A stretch of DNA of 64,000 bases. Origin: Larkinella terrae (lineage in GTDB: Bacteria; Bacteroidota; Bacteroidia; Cytophagales; Spirosomataceae). Below the pieces are notes generated by a model. That model worked only from the letters and a program-made list of their open reading frames with translations. It was not told the origin of the DNA and did not search any database. Location: the NCBI RefSeq assembly GCF_009668025.1, contig NZ_WJXZ01000012.1:434001-498000 (forward strand), given 5' to 3'. The first letter of the stretch is position 1. Each line of letters begins with the position of its first letter. Shown here in pieces: positions 52,529 through 60,632 of the stretch. A program made the translations under genes and the position numbers.

Positions 52529-53809
52529 ATGTCCCGCCAGGAAAAATTACTGCTCTTCATTCTCGCGTGCATCAATTTCACGCACATTGTCGATTTCATC
52601 ATCATGATGCCGATGGGCCCGCAATTGATGCGGTATTTCCATCTTAATCCGCAGGAATTCAGCTTCATTGTTTCGGCTTACAGCCTGAGCGCCGGGATTT
52701 CCGGTTTTCTGGCGGCATTCTACGTCGACCGTTTTGATCGGAAAAAAGTGGTGTTGACGGCTTACATCGGTTTTGTCATCGGCACCATTGCCTGTGGTTT
52801 GGCTCCGACATTCGGCTGGCTGATCGTGGCCCGCACTACAGCCGGGTTGTTCGGCGGGGTGCTGGGCGCGCAGGTATTTTCCATCGTGGCCGATGTCGTT
52901 CCGTACGAACGACGCGCCACGGCGATGTCGATCATCACGACGGCGTTTTCGGTGGCTTCGGTCGCGGGCGTACCGATGGGTTTGTATCTGGCGACCGAAA
53001 TTAGCTGGCACGCGCCGTTTCTCGCTATCGGCGGTTTGGGCGTTGCGGTGACGGTTCTGATTATTCGGTTTGTGCCGCGTCTGGACGGCCATTTGCAGCA
53101 AACCGGCACGAAATACAATCCGCTGGAAGTCATTACGTCGATAGTAAAAAGTCCCGGCCAGCTCCGCGCGCTCTGGCTGACGACCACCATCATGCTGGGG
53201 CACTTCAGCATCATTCCGCTGCTGTCACCCTTTCTGGTAGCCAACGTCGGTCTGGCCGAAAGCCAGTTGTACCTGATTTATTTCGTGGGCGGTCTGGTCA
53301 CCATTTTTACGGCACCGATCGTCGGTCGGCTGGCCGATAAACGCGGTAAATACCCGGTTTTTGTGGTTTTTGCGCTGCTGTCGATGCTCCCGATGTTTCT
53401 GCTGACGACCATGAATCCGTCCAGCCTGACGTATATTTTATCAGTCAATGCGCTGTTTTTTATCTTCGCCAACGCCCGCTTCATTCCCACTCAGGCGATG
53501 GTTTCGTCGGTGGTGTTGCCGCAGCACCGGGGCGGTTTTATGAGCATGAACTCGTCCGTTCAGCTGCTGGCGCAGGCTTTGGCGACCTACGGCGCAGGTT
53601 TGCTCGTAACCAAAACGCAGGGCGGTCAGTTGATTCACTACTCGTGGGTGGGCTATCTGGCGATGGCGGCTATTTTCGCGAGCGTTTTCATTGCCCGCAA
53701 CCTGCGGCCGGTCGATGAAAAACCGGTTTTGCCGGAGCTGGATCAGCCTGATTCTGAACAGGCTGATGAAATACGGCCCAAATCCGTCCGGCCAATCGAA
53801 GCACTCTAA
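52529..53809 (+). CDS. MFS transporter (sugar-efflux or drug-efflux type)
   Basis: 426 residues from ATG 52529 (a TTG at 52523 is also open). Twelve helices are expected. YVDRFDRK (65-72) is the motif A loop between helices 2 and 3. Helix 1 begins ILACINFTHIVDFIIMMPMGPQL. The pattern resembles the AraJ/NepI-like sugar and drug efflux group. The substrate is unknown. It lies behind a TlpA-like gene and ends before the Cys-rich leader region. Confidence 0.85.
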   Translation: MSRQEKLLLFILACINFTHIVDFIIMMPMGPQLMRYFHLNPQEFSFIVSAYSLSAGISGFLAAFYVDRFDRKKVVLTAYIGFVIGTIACGLAPTFGWLIVARTTAGLFGGVLGAQVFSIVADVVPYERRATAMSIITTAFSVASVAGVPMGLYLATEISWHAPFLAIGGLGVAVTVLIIRFVPRLDGHLQQTGTKYNPLEVITSIVKSPGQLRALWLTTTIMLGHFSIIPLLSPFLVANVGLAESQLYLIYFVGGLVTIFTAPIVGRLADKRGKYPVFVVFALLSMLPMFLLTTMNPSSLTYILSVNALFFIFANARFIPTQAMVSSVVLPQHRGGFMSMNSSVQLLAQALATYGAGLLVTKTQGGQLIHYSWVGYLAMAAIFASVFIARNLRPVDEKPVLPELDQPDSEQADEIRPKSVRPIEAL

Positions 53810-53836
53810 CCGTTCACTAAAAATTCGTCCCTAAAA

Positions 53837-53869
53837 TTTGGAGGGAATCGATTCTGTTTTTTATATTTG
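53837..53869 (+). promoter_or_regulatory. Promoter of the leader ORF and redoxin gene
   Basis: TTTG at 53837-53840 and TATATTTG at 53862-53869 are separated by 21 nt, an excellent match to the Bacteroidota -33/-7 consensus (TTTG and TAnnTTTG). It points into the leader ORF, whose ATG is 28 bp downstream. Confidence 0.85.
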
Positions 53870-53896
53870 CACATATTCTATTGACAAAGTATAGTA

Positions 53897-54007
53897 ATGA
53901 TTATTTCTGCACAACACATCGTTACCCGCCGGACTAAACCGGCCGTCACGTCACCAGCCTTCCATGCGACGGGTTGCTGTTGTCTGCAGTCCAGGATGTG
54001 CTGTTAG
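53897..54007 (+). CDS. Putative Cys-rich leader peptide (36 codons)
   Basis: The frame from ATG 53897 encodes 36 residues and ends at TAG 54005-54007. The last ten residues are CCCLQSRMCC: three adjacent Cys codons (TGC TGT TGT), then CTG CAG TCC AGG ATG, then two Cys codons (TGC TGT) just before the stop. The N-terminal part is ordinary (MIISAQHIVTRRTKP). Cys clusters just before a stop are the hallmark of attenuator leader peptides that sense cysteine (by analogy with His or Trp leaders). The next gene, a cysteine-free redoxin, begins 150 bp downstream. Expression is not proven. Confidence 0.6.
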   Translation: MIISAQHIVTRRTKPAVTSPAFHATGCCCLQSRMCC

Positions 54008-54157
54008 TATATCTCCCATCGCCCTGATTACCAATATCCCATTCGACTAATTATACCAGTGGTTCCGGTTTCAGTATCGGCCAGACTAAATGACATTCGA
54101 AGTCGAAATTCTTAGCTTGATTCAAAAAACTACATAGTCTATAAACTTACTACCATC

Positions 54158-54802
54158 ATGATTGCCTTTTTTGACACCGTACACGAAGACACCGACTTGT
54201 ATTCTGCTCCGCAGATATTCCGGAAAATGACTCCTATCGCTCCGCTGCAGGCCGGTGAAAAAGCGCCCCTGTTTGCCGTTCACCGCCAGCGGACCATCGG
54301 ACAATACAGCATCTGGCAATCGGACTATTCAAAAACCGTTCACTTACACGACTGGCTCCAGACCGGTCCGCTGGTGATTGCTTTTTTCAGCGCGGGCTGG
54401 AATGGCTACGGGAAAACCTATTTGCAAAAACTCGCCCGTCTCTACGCCCGGATTCGGGAAACCGGTGGGAATTTACTGGTTGTATCGCCGGATTCGCTCG
54501 ATTCGCTGCAAACACTGGCGGAGCAGCATGATCTGCCATTCACGATTGCGCAGGACGTTGATAACCAGATTGCTACCAAATTCGGAGTCTATTCAACCGA
54601 AGATCCGGTCTGGAACCTGATTGCCGGCATTACCGAAGACGTTCCGTATCCGGCGCTGTTTGCCGTATCGGCCGATCGACACATTCTGTTCAGCTACGTT
54701 GATAAGAACTTTACGGGAGAATTTCCCACGCATGAGCTCCTCAGCCTTATTGACGAGCAACAGGCGGTCGAACTCGCGTTTTACGGCCGGAAAGCCGCCT
54801 AA
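54158..54802 (+). CDS. Peroxiredoxin-fold (AhpC/TSA-like) protein lacking all cysteines
   Basis: 214 residues and not one cysteine. The thioredoxin-fold pattern is clear: APLQAGEKAPLFAV, LVIAFFSAGWNGYGKTYLQKLARLYARIRETGGNLLVVSPDS, then AEQHDLPFTIAQDVDNQIATKFGVY and VPYPALFAVSADRHILFSYVD. In this peroxiredoxin-like family the active site is usually W-C-P-Y-C. Here the equivalent is W-N-G-Y-G, so both redox Cys are replaced and peroxidase activity is not expected. It might be a sensor, chaperone or partner protein. It follows the Cys-rich leader, probably in the same transcript. Confidence 0.82.
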   Translation: MIAFFDTVHEDTDLYSAPQIFRKMTPIAPLQAGEKAPLFAVHRQRTIGQYSIWQSDYSKTVHLHDWLQTGPLVIAFFSAGWNGYGKTYLQKLARLYARIRETGGNLLVVSPDSLDSLQTLAEQHDLPFTIAQDVDNQIATKFGVYSTEDPVWNLIAGITEDVPYPALFAVSADRHILFSYVDKNFTGEFPTHELLSLIDEQQAVELAFYGRKAA

Positions 54803-54907
54803 CGTACCTACGGACGAAAGTCAGTGGGCACGATCTCCGGTCATCCGCAACTTTTTTAGTAGTTTTGAATGTTATTTCAGGACGATTAAACACTGAAGCG
54901 GAGAGCT

Positions 54908-57181
54908 GTGACGGATTATATTTCAACTTTAAATGACCCTCAGCGGCAGGCTGTGCTCTATGGCGACGGCCCGCTGATTATTATAGCCGGCGCGGGATCG
55001 GGCAAAACCCGCGTTTTGACCTACCGGATTGCGCATTTGATTGAACGGGGCATTGATCCATTCCGGATTTTATCCCTGACGTTTACCAACAAAGCCGCCG
55101 GTGAAATGCGTCACCGGATCGAAAGTGTGGTTGGCACCGAAGCCCGCAACATCTGGATGGGCACCTTCCACTCCGTTTTCGCCAAGATTCTGCGGATCGA
55201 AGCCAAAGCCCTCGGCTACACCAGCAATTTTTCCATTTACGATACCGACGACTCCAAGTCGCTGCTGCGGAGCATCATCAAGGAATTCGGGCTGGATGAT
55301 AAGATTTACCGCCCCAACGTGGTTTTCTCGCGGATTTCGGGGGCCAAAAACCGGCTCGTTGGTCCGGCCGATTACCTCGCGAATCCGCTGATCCAGACCG
55401 ACGACGCGGCCGCCCGCATGCCCGAAGTTGGCCGGATTTACAAGGCTTACGCGCTGCGCTGCTTTCAGGCCAATGCGATGGATTTCGACGATCTGCTCTA
55501 CAATACCAACGTTCTTTTCCGCGATCACCTCGATATTTTGAACAAGTATCAGCACAAATTCAAGCACGTGCTGGTCGATGAGTTTCAGGATACGAACGTT
55601 TCGCAGTACCTTATTACCCGAAAATTATCGGCGGTTCATCAGAATATCTGCGTCGTGGGCGACGATGCGCAGAGTATTTACGCCTTCCGGGGCGCCAACA
55701 TCGAGAACATTCTGAATTTTGAGAAAGACTTTCCGGACGTTCACACGATCAAGCTGGAGCAGAATTACCGCTCGACCAAAACCATCGTCAACGCGGCCAA
55801 TTCCATCATCGCCCGAAACCGCGCGCAGTTGCGGAAAAGCGTTTTTACCGACAACGAAGACGGTACGCTGATCGACGTGATCAAAGCCTCTTCCGACAAC
55901 GAGGAAGGTCGTCTGATTGCCACTTCGCTCTTCGAAGCCAAGATGCAGGAAGGGCTGCGCAACACCGATTTCGCGATTCTGTACCGCACCAACGCCCAGT
56001 CGCGGGCGTTTGAAGAAGCGCTCCGGCGGCTGAGCATCAAATACCGCATCATCGGCGGTTTGTCGTTTTACCAGCGGAAAGAGATCAAGGATTTGCTGGC
56101 GTACCTGCGGTTTACGGTCAACCAGAGCGATGAAGAAGCGTTCAAACGGATTATTAACCTGCCCAAACGTGGAATTGGCGATACCACAGTCGCTAAAATT
56201 TCGGTGGTGGCATCCGAAAATCAGGTGTCGATCTGGGAAGTCGTCAGCAACGTGACCAAATACGTAGCTGGGCGGGCCGGAATTGCCATCGAAGCGTTTT
56301 CCGATCTGATCAAAAGCTACCAGTTGTTGCTCGATAAGAAAGATGCCTACGATGTGGCCGCGCACGTTGCGAAAACATCCGGTATCCTGAAAGAACTGTA
56401 CGACGATAAAACCGTCGAAGGCTTGTCGCGGTACGAAAACGTGCAGGCCTTGCTCAACTCGATCAAGGAATTTGTCGACAATCCCGACAACGACGACAAG
56501 AGCCTGAGTGCCTTTCTGCAGGTGGTTTCGCTGCTGACCAGCGCCGACGAAAAAGACGACGACGGCGATAACGACAAGGTGACGCTCATGACCATCCACG
56601 GCGCGAAAGGGCTGGAGTTTAGGAATGTCTACATTGTCGGTTTGGAAGAAGACCTGTTCCCGTCGCAAATGATGCTCGAAAGCCGGGCCGATCTGGAAGA
56701 AGAACGCCGGTTATTTTACGTGGCTATCACGCGCGCCGAGAAAAAACTAACGGTTTCGTACGCCGAATCACGGTATCACTACGGTCGGTTGAAAGTTTGC
56801 GAACCCAGCCGGTTTTTGCTGGAAATCAACCCGGACTTTCTGAAAATGGCCAAAATGCGGAAAACGGAACGGGAAGATACGCCGGAGCCGAAGCGGGAAA
56901 CGCCGTCTGGCGGCTCGATGAGTTTTGTGCGGAGTCTGGCGCAGAAAACCGCCCGGCAACAGACGCCCCAACCCACCGCAGCCCACGTTCCTTCCACGGA
57001 TTTTGCGCCCAGCGACACCTCCAAACTGGCCGAAGGCATGCGCGTCGAGCATATGAAATTCGGGTTTGGGCTGGTACAGAAAATCGACCAGAACGGCAAC
57101 GACCGCAAAGCCGTTATCCTGTTTGAAACCGCCGGTGAAAAGACATTATTGCTGAGTTTTGCTAAATTGAAGATCGTTTGA
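54908..57181 (+). CDS. UvrD/PcrA-type DNA helicase
   Basis: 757 residues with a GTG start at 54908 (no ATG fits upstream). LNDPQRQAVLYGDGPLIIIAGAGSGKT contains the Q motif and Walker A (27-34). Other motifs are LTFTNKAAGEMRHRI (Ia), VDEFQDTN near 223 (II), GDDAQSIYAFRGA (III), LEQNYRS (IV), TIHGAKGLEF (V) and FYVAITRAEKKL (VI). The C-terminal tail (about 700-757; EGMRVEHMKFGFGLVQKI...) is the PcrA-type RNA-polymerase-binding domain. The protein unwinds DNA in repair and removes stalled polymerases. Confidence 0.95.
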   Translation: MTDYISTLNDPQRQAVLYGDGPLIIIAGAGSGKTRVLTYRIAHLIERGIDPFRILSLTFTNKAAGEMRHRIESVVGTEARNIWMGTFHSVFAKILRIEAKALGYTSNFSIYDTDDSKSLLRSIIKEFGLDDKIYRPNVVFSRISGAKNRLVGPADYLANPLIQTDDAAARMPEVGRIYKAYALRCFQANAMDFDDLLYNTNVLFRDHLDILNKYQHKFKHVLVDEFQDTNVSQYLITRKLSAVHQNICVVGDDAQSIYAFRGANIENILNFEKDFPDVHTIKLEQNYRSTKTIVNAANSIIARNRAQLRKSVFTDNEDGTLIDVIKASSDNEEGRLIATSLFEAKMQEGLRNTDFAILYRTNAQSRAFEEALRRLSIKYRIIGGLSFYQRKEIKDLLAYLRFTVNQSDEEAFKRIINLPKRGIGDTTVAKISVVASENQVSIWEVVSNVTKYVAGRAGIAIEAFSDLIKSYQLLLDKKDAYDVAAHVAKTSGILKELYDDKTVEGLSRYENVQALLNSIKEFVDNPDNDDKSLSAFLQVVSLLTSADEKDDDGDNDKVTLMTIHGAKGLEFRNVYIVGLEEDLFPSQMMLESRADLEEERRLFYVAITRAEKKLTVSYAESRYHYGRLKVCEPSRFLLEINPDFLKMAKMRKTEREDTPEPKRETPSGGSMSFVRSLAQKTARQQTPQPTAAHVPSTDFAPSDTSKLAEGMRVEHMKFGFGLVQKIDQNGNDRKAVILFETAGEKTLLLSFAKLKIV

Positions 57182-57184
57182 CTT

Positions 57185-57223
57185 TTGATAGCTGTCAGGT
57201 CTTCAAGACCTGACAGCTATCAA
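57185..57223. repeat. Nearly perfect 39-bp palindrome
   Basis: TTGATAGCTGTCAGGTCTT (57185-57203) pairs exactly with 57205-57223 around a single C. It begins 4 bp after the helicase stop and can form a cruciform or hairpin without a loop. No T tract follows, so termination is not certain. Confidence 0.9.
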
Positions 57224-57276
57224 ATAAGTATACCGGCCCGATTCCTGCCTTTTGCTTCAAACGATCTCCTGCCCGT

Positions 57277-58431
57277 ATGGTCTCCGATGTCAATGCCGGT
57301 TCTGCACCGGTTCTTACGCAATCTGTGGACGCCGTCAAGTCCCGCCGACTTTCCTCCATCGACGCCCTGCGCGGTTTTGATATGTTACTGATTGCGGGCG
57401 GAGGTGCCTTTATCGAACGACTCAACGGGAAAACCGGCTTAGCCTGGGTCGACTGGATTGCCAGTCAGCTGACACACCCGCAGTGGCACGGTTTTACGTT
57501 TTACGACTTTATTTTCCCGCTTTTTCTGTTTATCGCCGGGGTTTCGCTGTCGTTTTCCCTACAGGCTGGCCTGGAAAAAGGAATGGAAAAACCGGTTTTA
57601 TACCGGAAAGTGTTTCGCCGGATGGTCATTCTGATTCTGCTCGGTATTGTTGATAAAAATGTTCCGCTGGATATCTTCAATCCCGGCCACATCCGCTACG
57701 GGTCGGTGCTGGGCCGCATCGGTCTGGCGTCGTTTGTAGCCACGCTTTTGTACCTCAATTTCTCCTGGAAACAGCGGCTGTATTGGGTGGGCGGTATTTT
57801 GCTGGGTTATTATGCGGCCCTGTTTCTGATTCCGGTGCCGGGTTACGGTGCCGGTGATCTTTCCTTCGAGGGCAATCTGGTGGGCTGGGTTGACCGGACG
57901 ATGATGCCCGGCCGATTGCTTCAGAAAACCTACGACGAACTCGCCATTCTGACGCAGTTTCCGGCGGTTTGTCTGACCATCATCGGAACCATCGCCGGGG
58001 AATTGCTGCAATCGGATCGCTCCGAGCGAACCAAATTGACGTACCTGATAGCGCCCGGGCTCTACAGCATCGGAGCCGCCCTGCTCTGGAGTCTTCACTT
58101 CCCGATCAACAAACACCTCTGGAGCAGTTCGTTCATTCTGCTGACGGCCGGAATGGCCTTCTTGTTTCTGGCATTTTTCTACGGAATTATCGACGTGCTG
58201 GGTTATCGGAAATGGACTTTTTTCTTTAAAGTGATCGGGTTGAACTCGTTGGTCGTTTACCTGGCTTATCGGTTTATCGATTTTAATCATACATCGAAAC
58301 TACTTTTTGAAGGTTTTTACCGGCATACCGGCGACCAATGGCACGAATCACTTAATGCGCTGGGGGCGCTGGCACTCGTCTGGACGTTCCTGTATGTGCT
58401 CTACCGACACAAGATTTTTGTAAAAATATAA
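57277..58431 (+). CDS. Heparan-alpha-glucosaminide N-acetyltransferase-like membrane protein (second copy)
   Basis: 384 residues, about 10-11 membrane helices. RRLSSIDALRGFDMLLIAGGGAFIERL has the same S-x-D-x-x-R-G-F signature as the protein at 30779-31969; HGFTFYDFIFPLFLFIAGVSLSFSLQ follows. The two proteins share layout and signature but differ in most other positions. The likely role is transmembrane acetyl transfer to sugars, with unknown substrate. It ends 9 bp before ybeY, so the two are probably cotranscribed, which is an unusual partnership. Confidence 0.82.
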   Translation: MVSDVNAGSAPVLTQSVDAVKSRRLSSIDALRGFDMLLIAGGGAFIERLNGKTGLAWVDWIASQLTHPQWHGFTFYDFIFPLFLFIAGVSLSFSLQAGLEKGMEKPVLYRKVFRRMVILILLGIVDKNVPLDIFNPGHIRYGSVLGRIGLASFVATLLYLNFSWKQRLYWVGGILLGYYAALFLIPVPGYGAGDLSFEGNLVGWVDRTMMPGRLLQKTYDELAILTQFPAVCLTIIGTIAGELLQSDRSERTKLTYLIAPGLYSIGAALLWSLHFPINKHLWSSSFILLTAGMAFLFLAFFYGIIDVLGYRKWTFFFKVIGLNSLVVYLAYRFIDFNHTSKLLFEGFYRHTGDQWHESLNALGALALVWTFLYVLYRHKIFVKI

Positions 58432-58440
58432 TCCCCGGGC

Positions 58441-58860
58441 ATGATCCGTTTTTTTACCGAAGACATCAAATTTACGCTTTCCCAAAAAATACCGACCCGC
58501 CAGTGGCTTACCAGACTGGCCACCCGCGAAGGCTTTTCGGTGGGTGAACTGAACTACATTTTCTGCTCCGACGAGTATCTGCTTCAGGTCAATCGCGAAT
58601 ACCTGGAGCACGATTATTACACCGACATCATCACGTTCGACAATTCGGAAGAGGAAAACCGCCTGGAAGGCGACATTTTTGTCAGCATCGACCGCGTCCG
58701 CGATAACGCCCAACAACTACAGATTGCCGAAGAACAGGAACTCCGCCGGGTGCTGGCCCACGGTTTACTGCACCTCTGCGGTTTTGGCGACAAAACGGAC
58801 GACGAAGTGGCCCTGATGCGCCGAAAAGAGGAAGAAAGCCTGGCGAGCTGGGAAGGGTGA
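58441..58860 (+). CDS. ybeY: Endoribonuclease YbeY
   Basis: 139 residues, usual length. The metal-binding motif is HGLLHLCGFGD (107-117): the first two His are present, while the third His of the E. coli motif (H-x3-H-x5-H) is Asp, a change I believe common in Bacteroidota YbeY proteins. EYLEHDYYTDIITFDNSEE matches the conserved D-(V/I)-(L/I)-(T/S)-F core. The enzyme takes part in 16S rRNA 3'-end maturation and quality control of 30S subunits. Confidence 0.92.
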   Translation: MIRFFTEDIKFTLSQKIPTRQWLTRLATREGFSVGELNYIFCSDEYLLQVNREYLEHDYYTDIITFDNSEEENRLEGDIFVSIDRVRDNAQQLQIAEEQELRRVLAHGLLHLCGFGDKTDDEVALMRRKEEESLASWEG

Positions 58861-59065
58861 ATCAAACCGTCGAAACGGTTCTCTCATTCGGGTTTTCTCC
58901 TTTCGATCCCACGATTGAAATCATGGGCTGATTTTCAATCGAATCCCTGATCTTATGCTAACCTATTAAGTGGTATGACTTTTTACTTTCCTACACCTTG
59001 ATTCAATAACGCAAATTTTCGTATTTGCCAACTGTACAACAACCGCATCTCTTACCGAATTTTCT
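58861..59065. other. Intergenic region with two hairpins before the DUF4301 gene
   Basis: AACCGT-CGAA-ACGGTT lies at 58866-58879. GATTGAAATCA (58913-58923) pairs with TGATTTTCAATC (58930-58941) around about 6 nt. The second may be a common bacterial repeat of the CCCACGATTGAAATC kind. No ORF is seen. Confidence 0.5.
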
Positions 59066-60541
59066 ATGCAATTCACCGAAATAGATCAGCATCAGATTCT
59101 GGCGCAAGGCGCTACCCTCGAGCAGGTTGATGAACAGATCCAGCATTTCGTCGATAACTTTCCGTATCTGCCCGTGATCAAAGCGGCCACGGTGGGCGAC
59201 GGACTGATCCGCGTTAATGAACAGGAATTAACCACAATCACGGCGAGTTTCGACCGGAAGGCCCCTGCGCTGTCGTTGCTGAAATTTGTTCCGGCATCGG
59301 GTGCGGCTACCCGGATGTTTAAGTCGCTGTTTGCTGCGCTGGAAGGCAAAACCGATAAATCGGTGGAGGAATTTTTCAACCGGTTGTCCGACTTTGCCTT
59401 TTACGATGCCCTGAAAGGCGTTTCCGGCGAAACCAACCAGCACGTGCTGAGCGCTTTATTAACGGACGAAGGGCTGGATTATGGGAACCTGCCCAAAGGA
59501 CTTCTGCTGTTTCACCGGTATCCCGACGGCCCGCGCACACCTGTGGAAGAACACCTGATCGAAGGGGCAGTTTACGCGAATTCCAACGGCCGCGTCCGGA
59601 TTCACTTCACGGTTTCGCCCGAGCACCGCAGCCGGTTTGAAGCCCTCATTGAGCGCGTTCAGCCGGAGTACGAAGCCAAACTGGGCGTGACGTTTGAAAT
59701 TACGTTCTCCGAACAGAAAAAATCGACGGACACCATTTCGGTGAATCCCGACAATACGCCGTTCCGCAACGCCGACGGTTCGCTGCTGTTCCGCCCGGCA
59801 GGTCACGGCGCGCTGATCGAAAACCTCAACGACATCGACGCCGACGTGGTGTTTATCAAAAACATCGACAACGTGGTGCCGGACGCCCTGAAAGAGCAGA
59901 CGTTCATCTATAAAAAAGTATTGGGCGCGATTCTGCTCGATATTCAGCAGCAGATTTTCCGGTTTCAGGAAATGCTGGACGACGATCTGATCAGCGAAGG
60001 GTATCTGGCCGAACTCGACGAATTTCTGCGGGCAACGCTTTGCGTCCTGCCCCCCGACGGTTTTGATAGCTGGTCACAAGACGAAAAAATCGACTATTTC
60101 CGCCGGAAACTCGACCGGCCGCTGCGGGCCTGTGGCATGGTGAAAAACGTGGGCGAACCCGGCGGAGGACCTTTCTGGGCCAAAAATGCCGACGGTTCGG
60201 TGTCGCTCCAGATTGTCGAATCGGCACAGATCGACCTCGGAAATGCCGAACAGAAACAGATTTTCGATACGGCTACGCACTTCAATCCGGTCGATCTGGT
60301 GTGTGCACTGAAAAACCGGGAAGGTGAAAAATACAATCTGCCTGCTTACCGCGATCCGCAGACCGGTTTTATTACCTCGAAATCGAAAGACGGAAAGGAA
60401 CTCAAGGCGCAGGAGTTGCCGGGGTTGTGGAACGGCGCAATGGCCGACTGGAATACGGTTTTTGTCGAAGTCCCGCTGATCACGTTCAATCCGGTCAAAA
60501 CCGTCAACGACCTGTTGCGGAAGGAACACCAGCCGGCGTAG
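59066..60541 (+). CDS. DUF4301 family protein
   Basis: 491 residues. The full-length pattern of DUF4301 is present: FVPASGAATRMFKSLFAAL near the N-terminus (a nucleotidyltransferase-like GxGTRM-like loop), PKGLLLFHRYPDGPRTPVEEHLIEGA, RPAGHGALIENLNDIDADVVFIKNIDNVVPD and WNTVFVEVPLITFNPVKTVNDLL near the end. The SGAATRM segment and RPAGHGAL (compare G-H-G-A-L in UDP-sugar pyrophosphorylases) suggest a sugar nucleotidyltransferase-like fold. That is inference. A 30-bp inverted repeat follows the stop. Confidence 0.82.
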   Translation: MQFTEIDQHQILAQGATLEQVDEQIQHFVDNFPYLPVIKAATVGDGLIRVNEQELTTITASFDRKAPALSLLKFVPASGAATRMFKSLFAALEGKTDKSVEEFFNRLSDFAFYDALKGVSGETNQHVLSALLTDEGLDYGNLPKGLLLFHRYPDGPRTPVEEHLIEGAVYANSNGRVRIHFTVSPEHRSRFEALIERVQPEYEAKLGVTFEITFSEQKKSTDTISVNPDNTPFRNADGSLLFRPAGHGALIENLNDIDADVVFIKNIDNVVPDALKEQTFIYKKVLGAILLDIQQQIFRFQEMLDDDLISEGYLAELDEFLRATLCVLPPDGFDSWSQDEKIDYFRRKLDRPLRACGMVKNVGEPGGGPFWAKNADGSVSLQIVESAQIDLGNAEQKQIFDTATHFNPVDLVCALKNREGEKYNLPAYRDPQTGFITSKSKDGKELKAQELPGLWNGAMADWNTVFVEVPLITFNPVKTVNDLLRKEHQPA

Positions 60542-60548
60542 GTTTTGG

Positions 60549-60632
60549 GTTTACGGTTTTCAGTGGCTGACGCATTAAGAATGAACAATGAATAATGAAC
60601 AATTAATGCGTCAGCCACTGAAAACCGTAAAC
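60549..60632. repeat. Perfect 30-bp inverted repeat between convergent genes
   Basis: 60549-60578 and 60603-60632 are exact reverse complements (arms start GTTTACGGTTTTCAGTGG). The 24-nt loop is A/T-rich with AATGAACAAT-type direct repeats. The outer arm touches the last base of the Rrf2 stop codon. It would make a very stable bidirectional terminator, or it is a mobile/REP-type element. Confidence 0.92.

Noticed and set aside
55625-56668. 347-codon open frame opposite the helicase gene
   Set aside because: Antisense shadow of a helicase with all motifs; no domain on the opposite strand.
60549-60632. CRISPR-like repeat-spacer
   Set aside because: Two arms are inverted, not direct, and there is no third copy and no cas gene.
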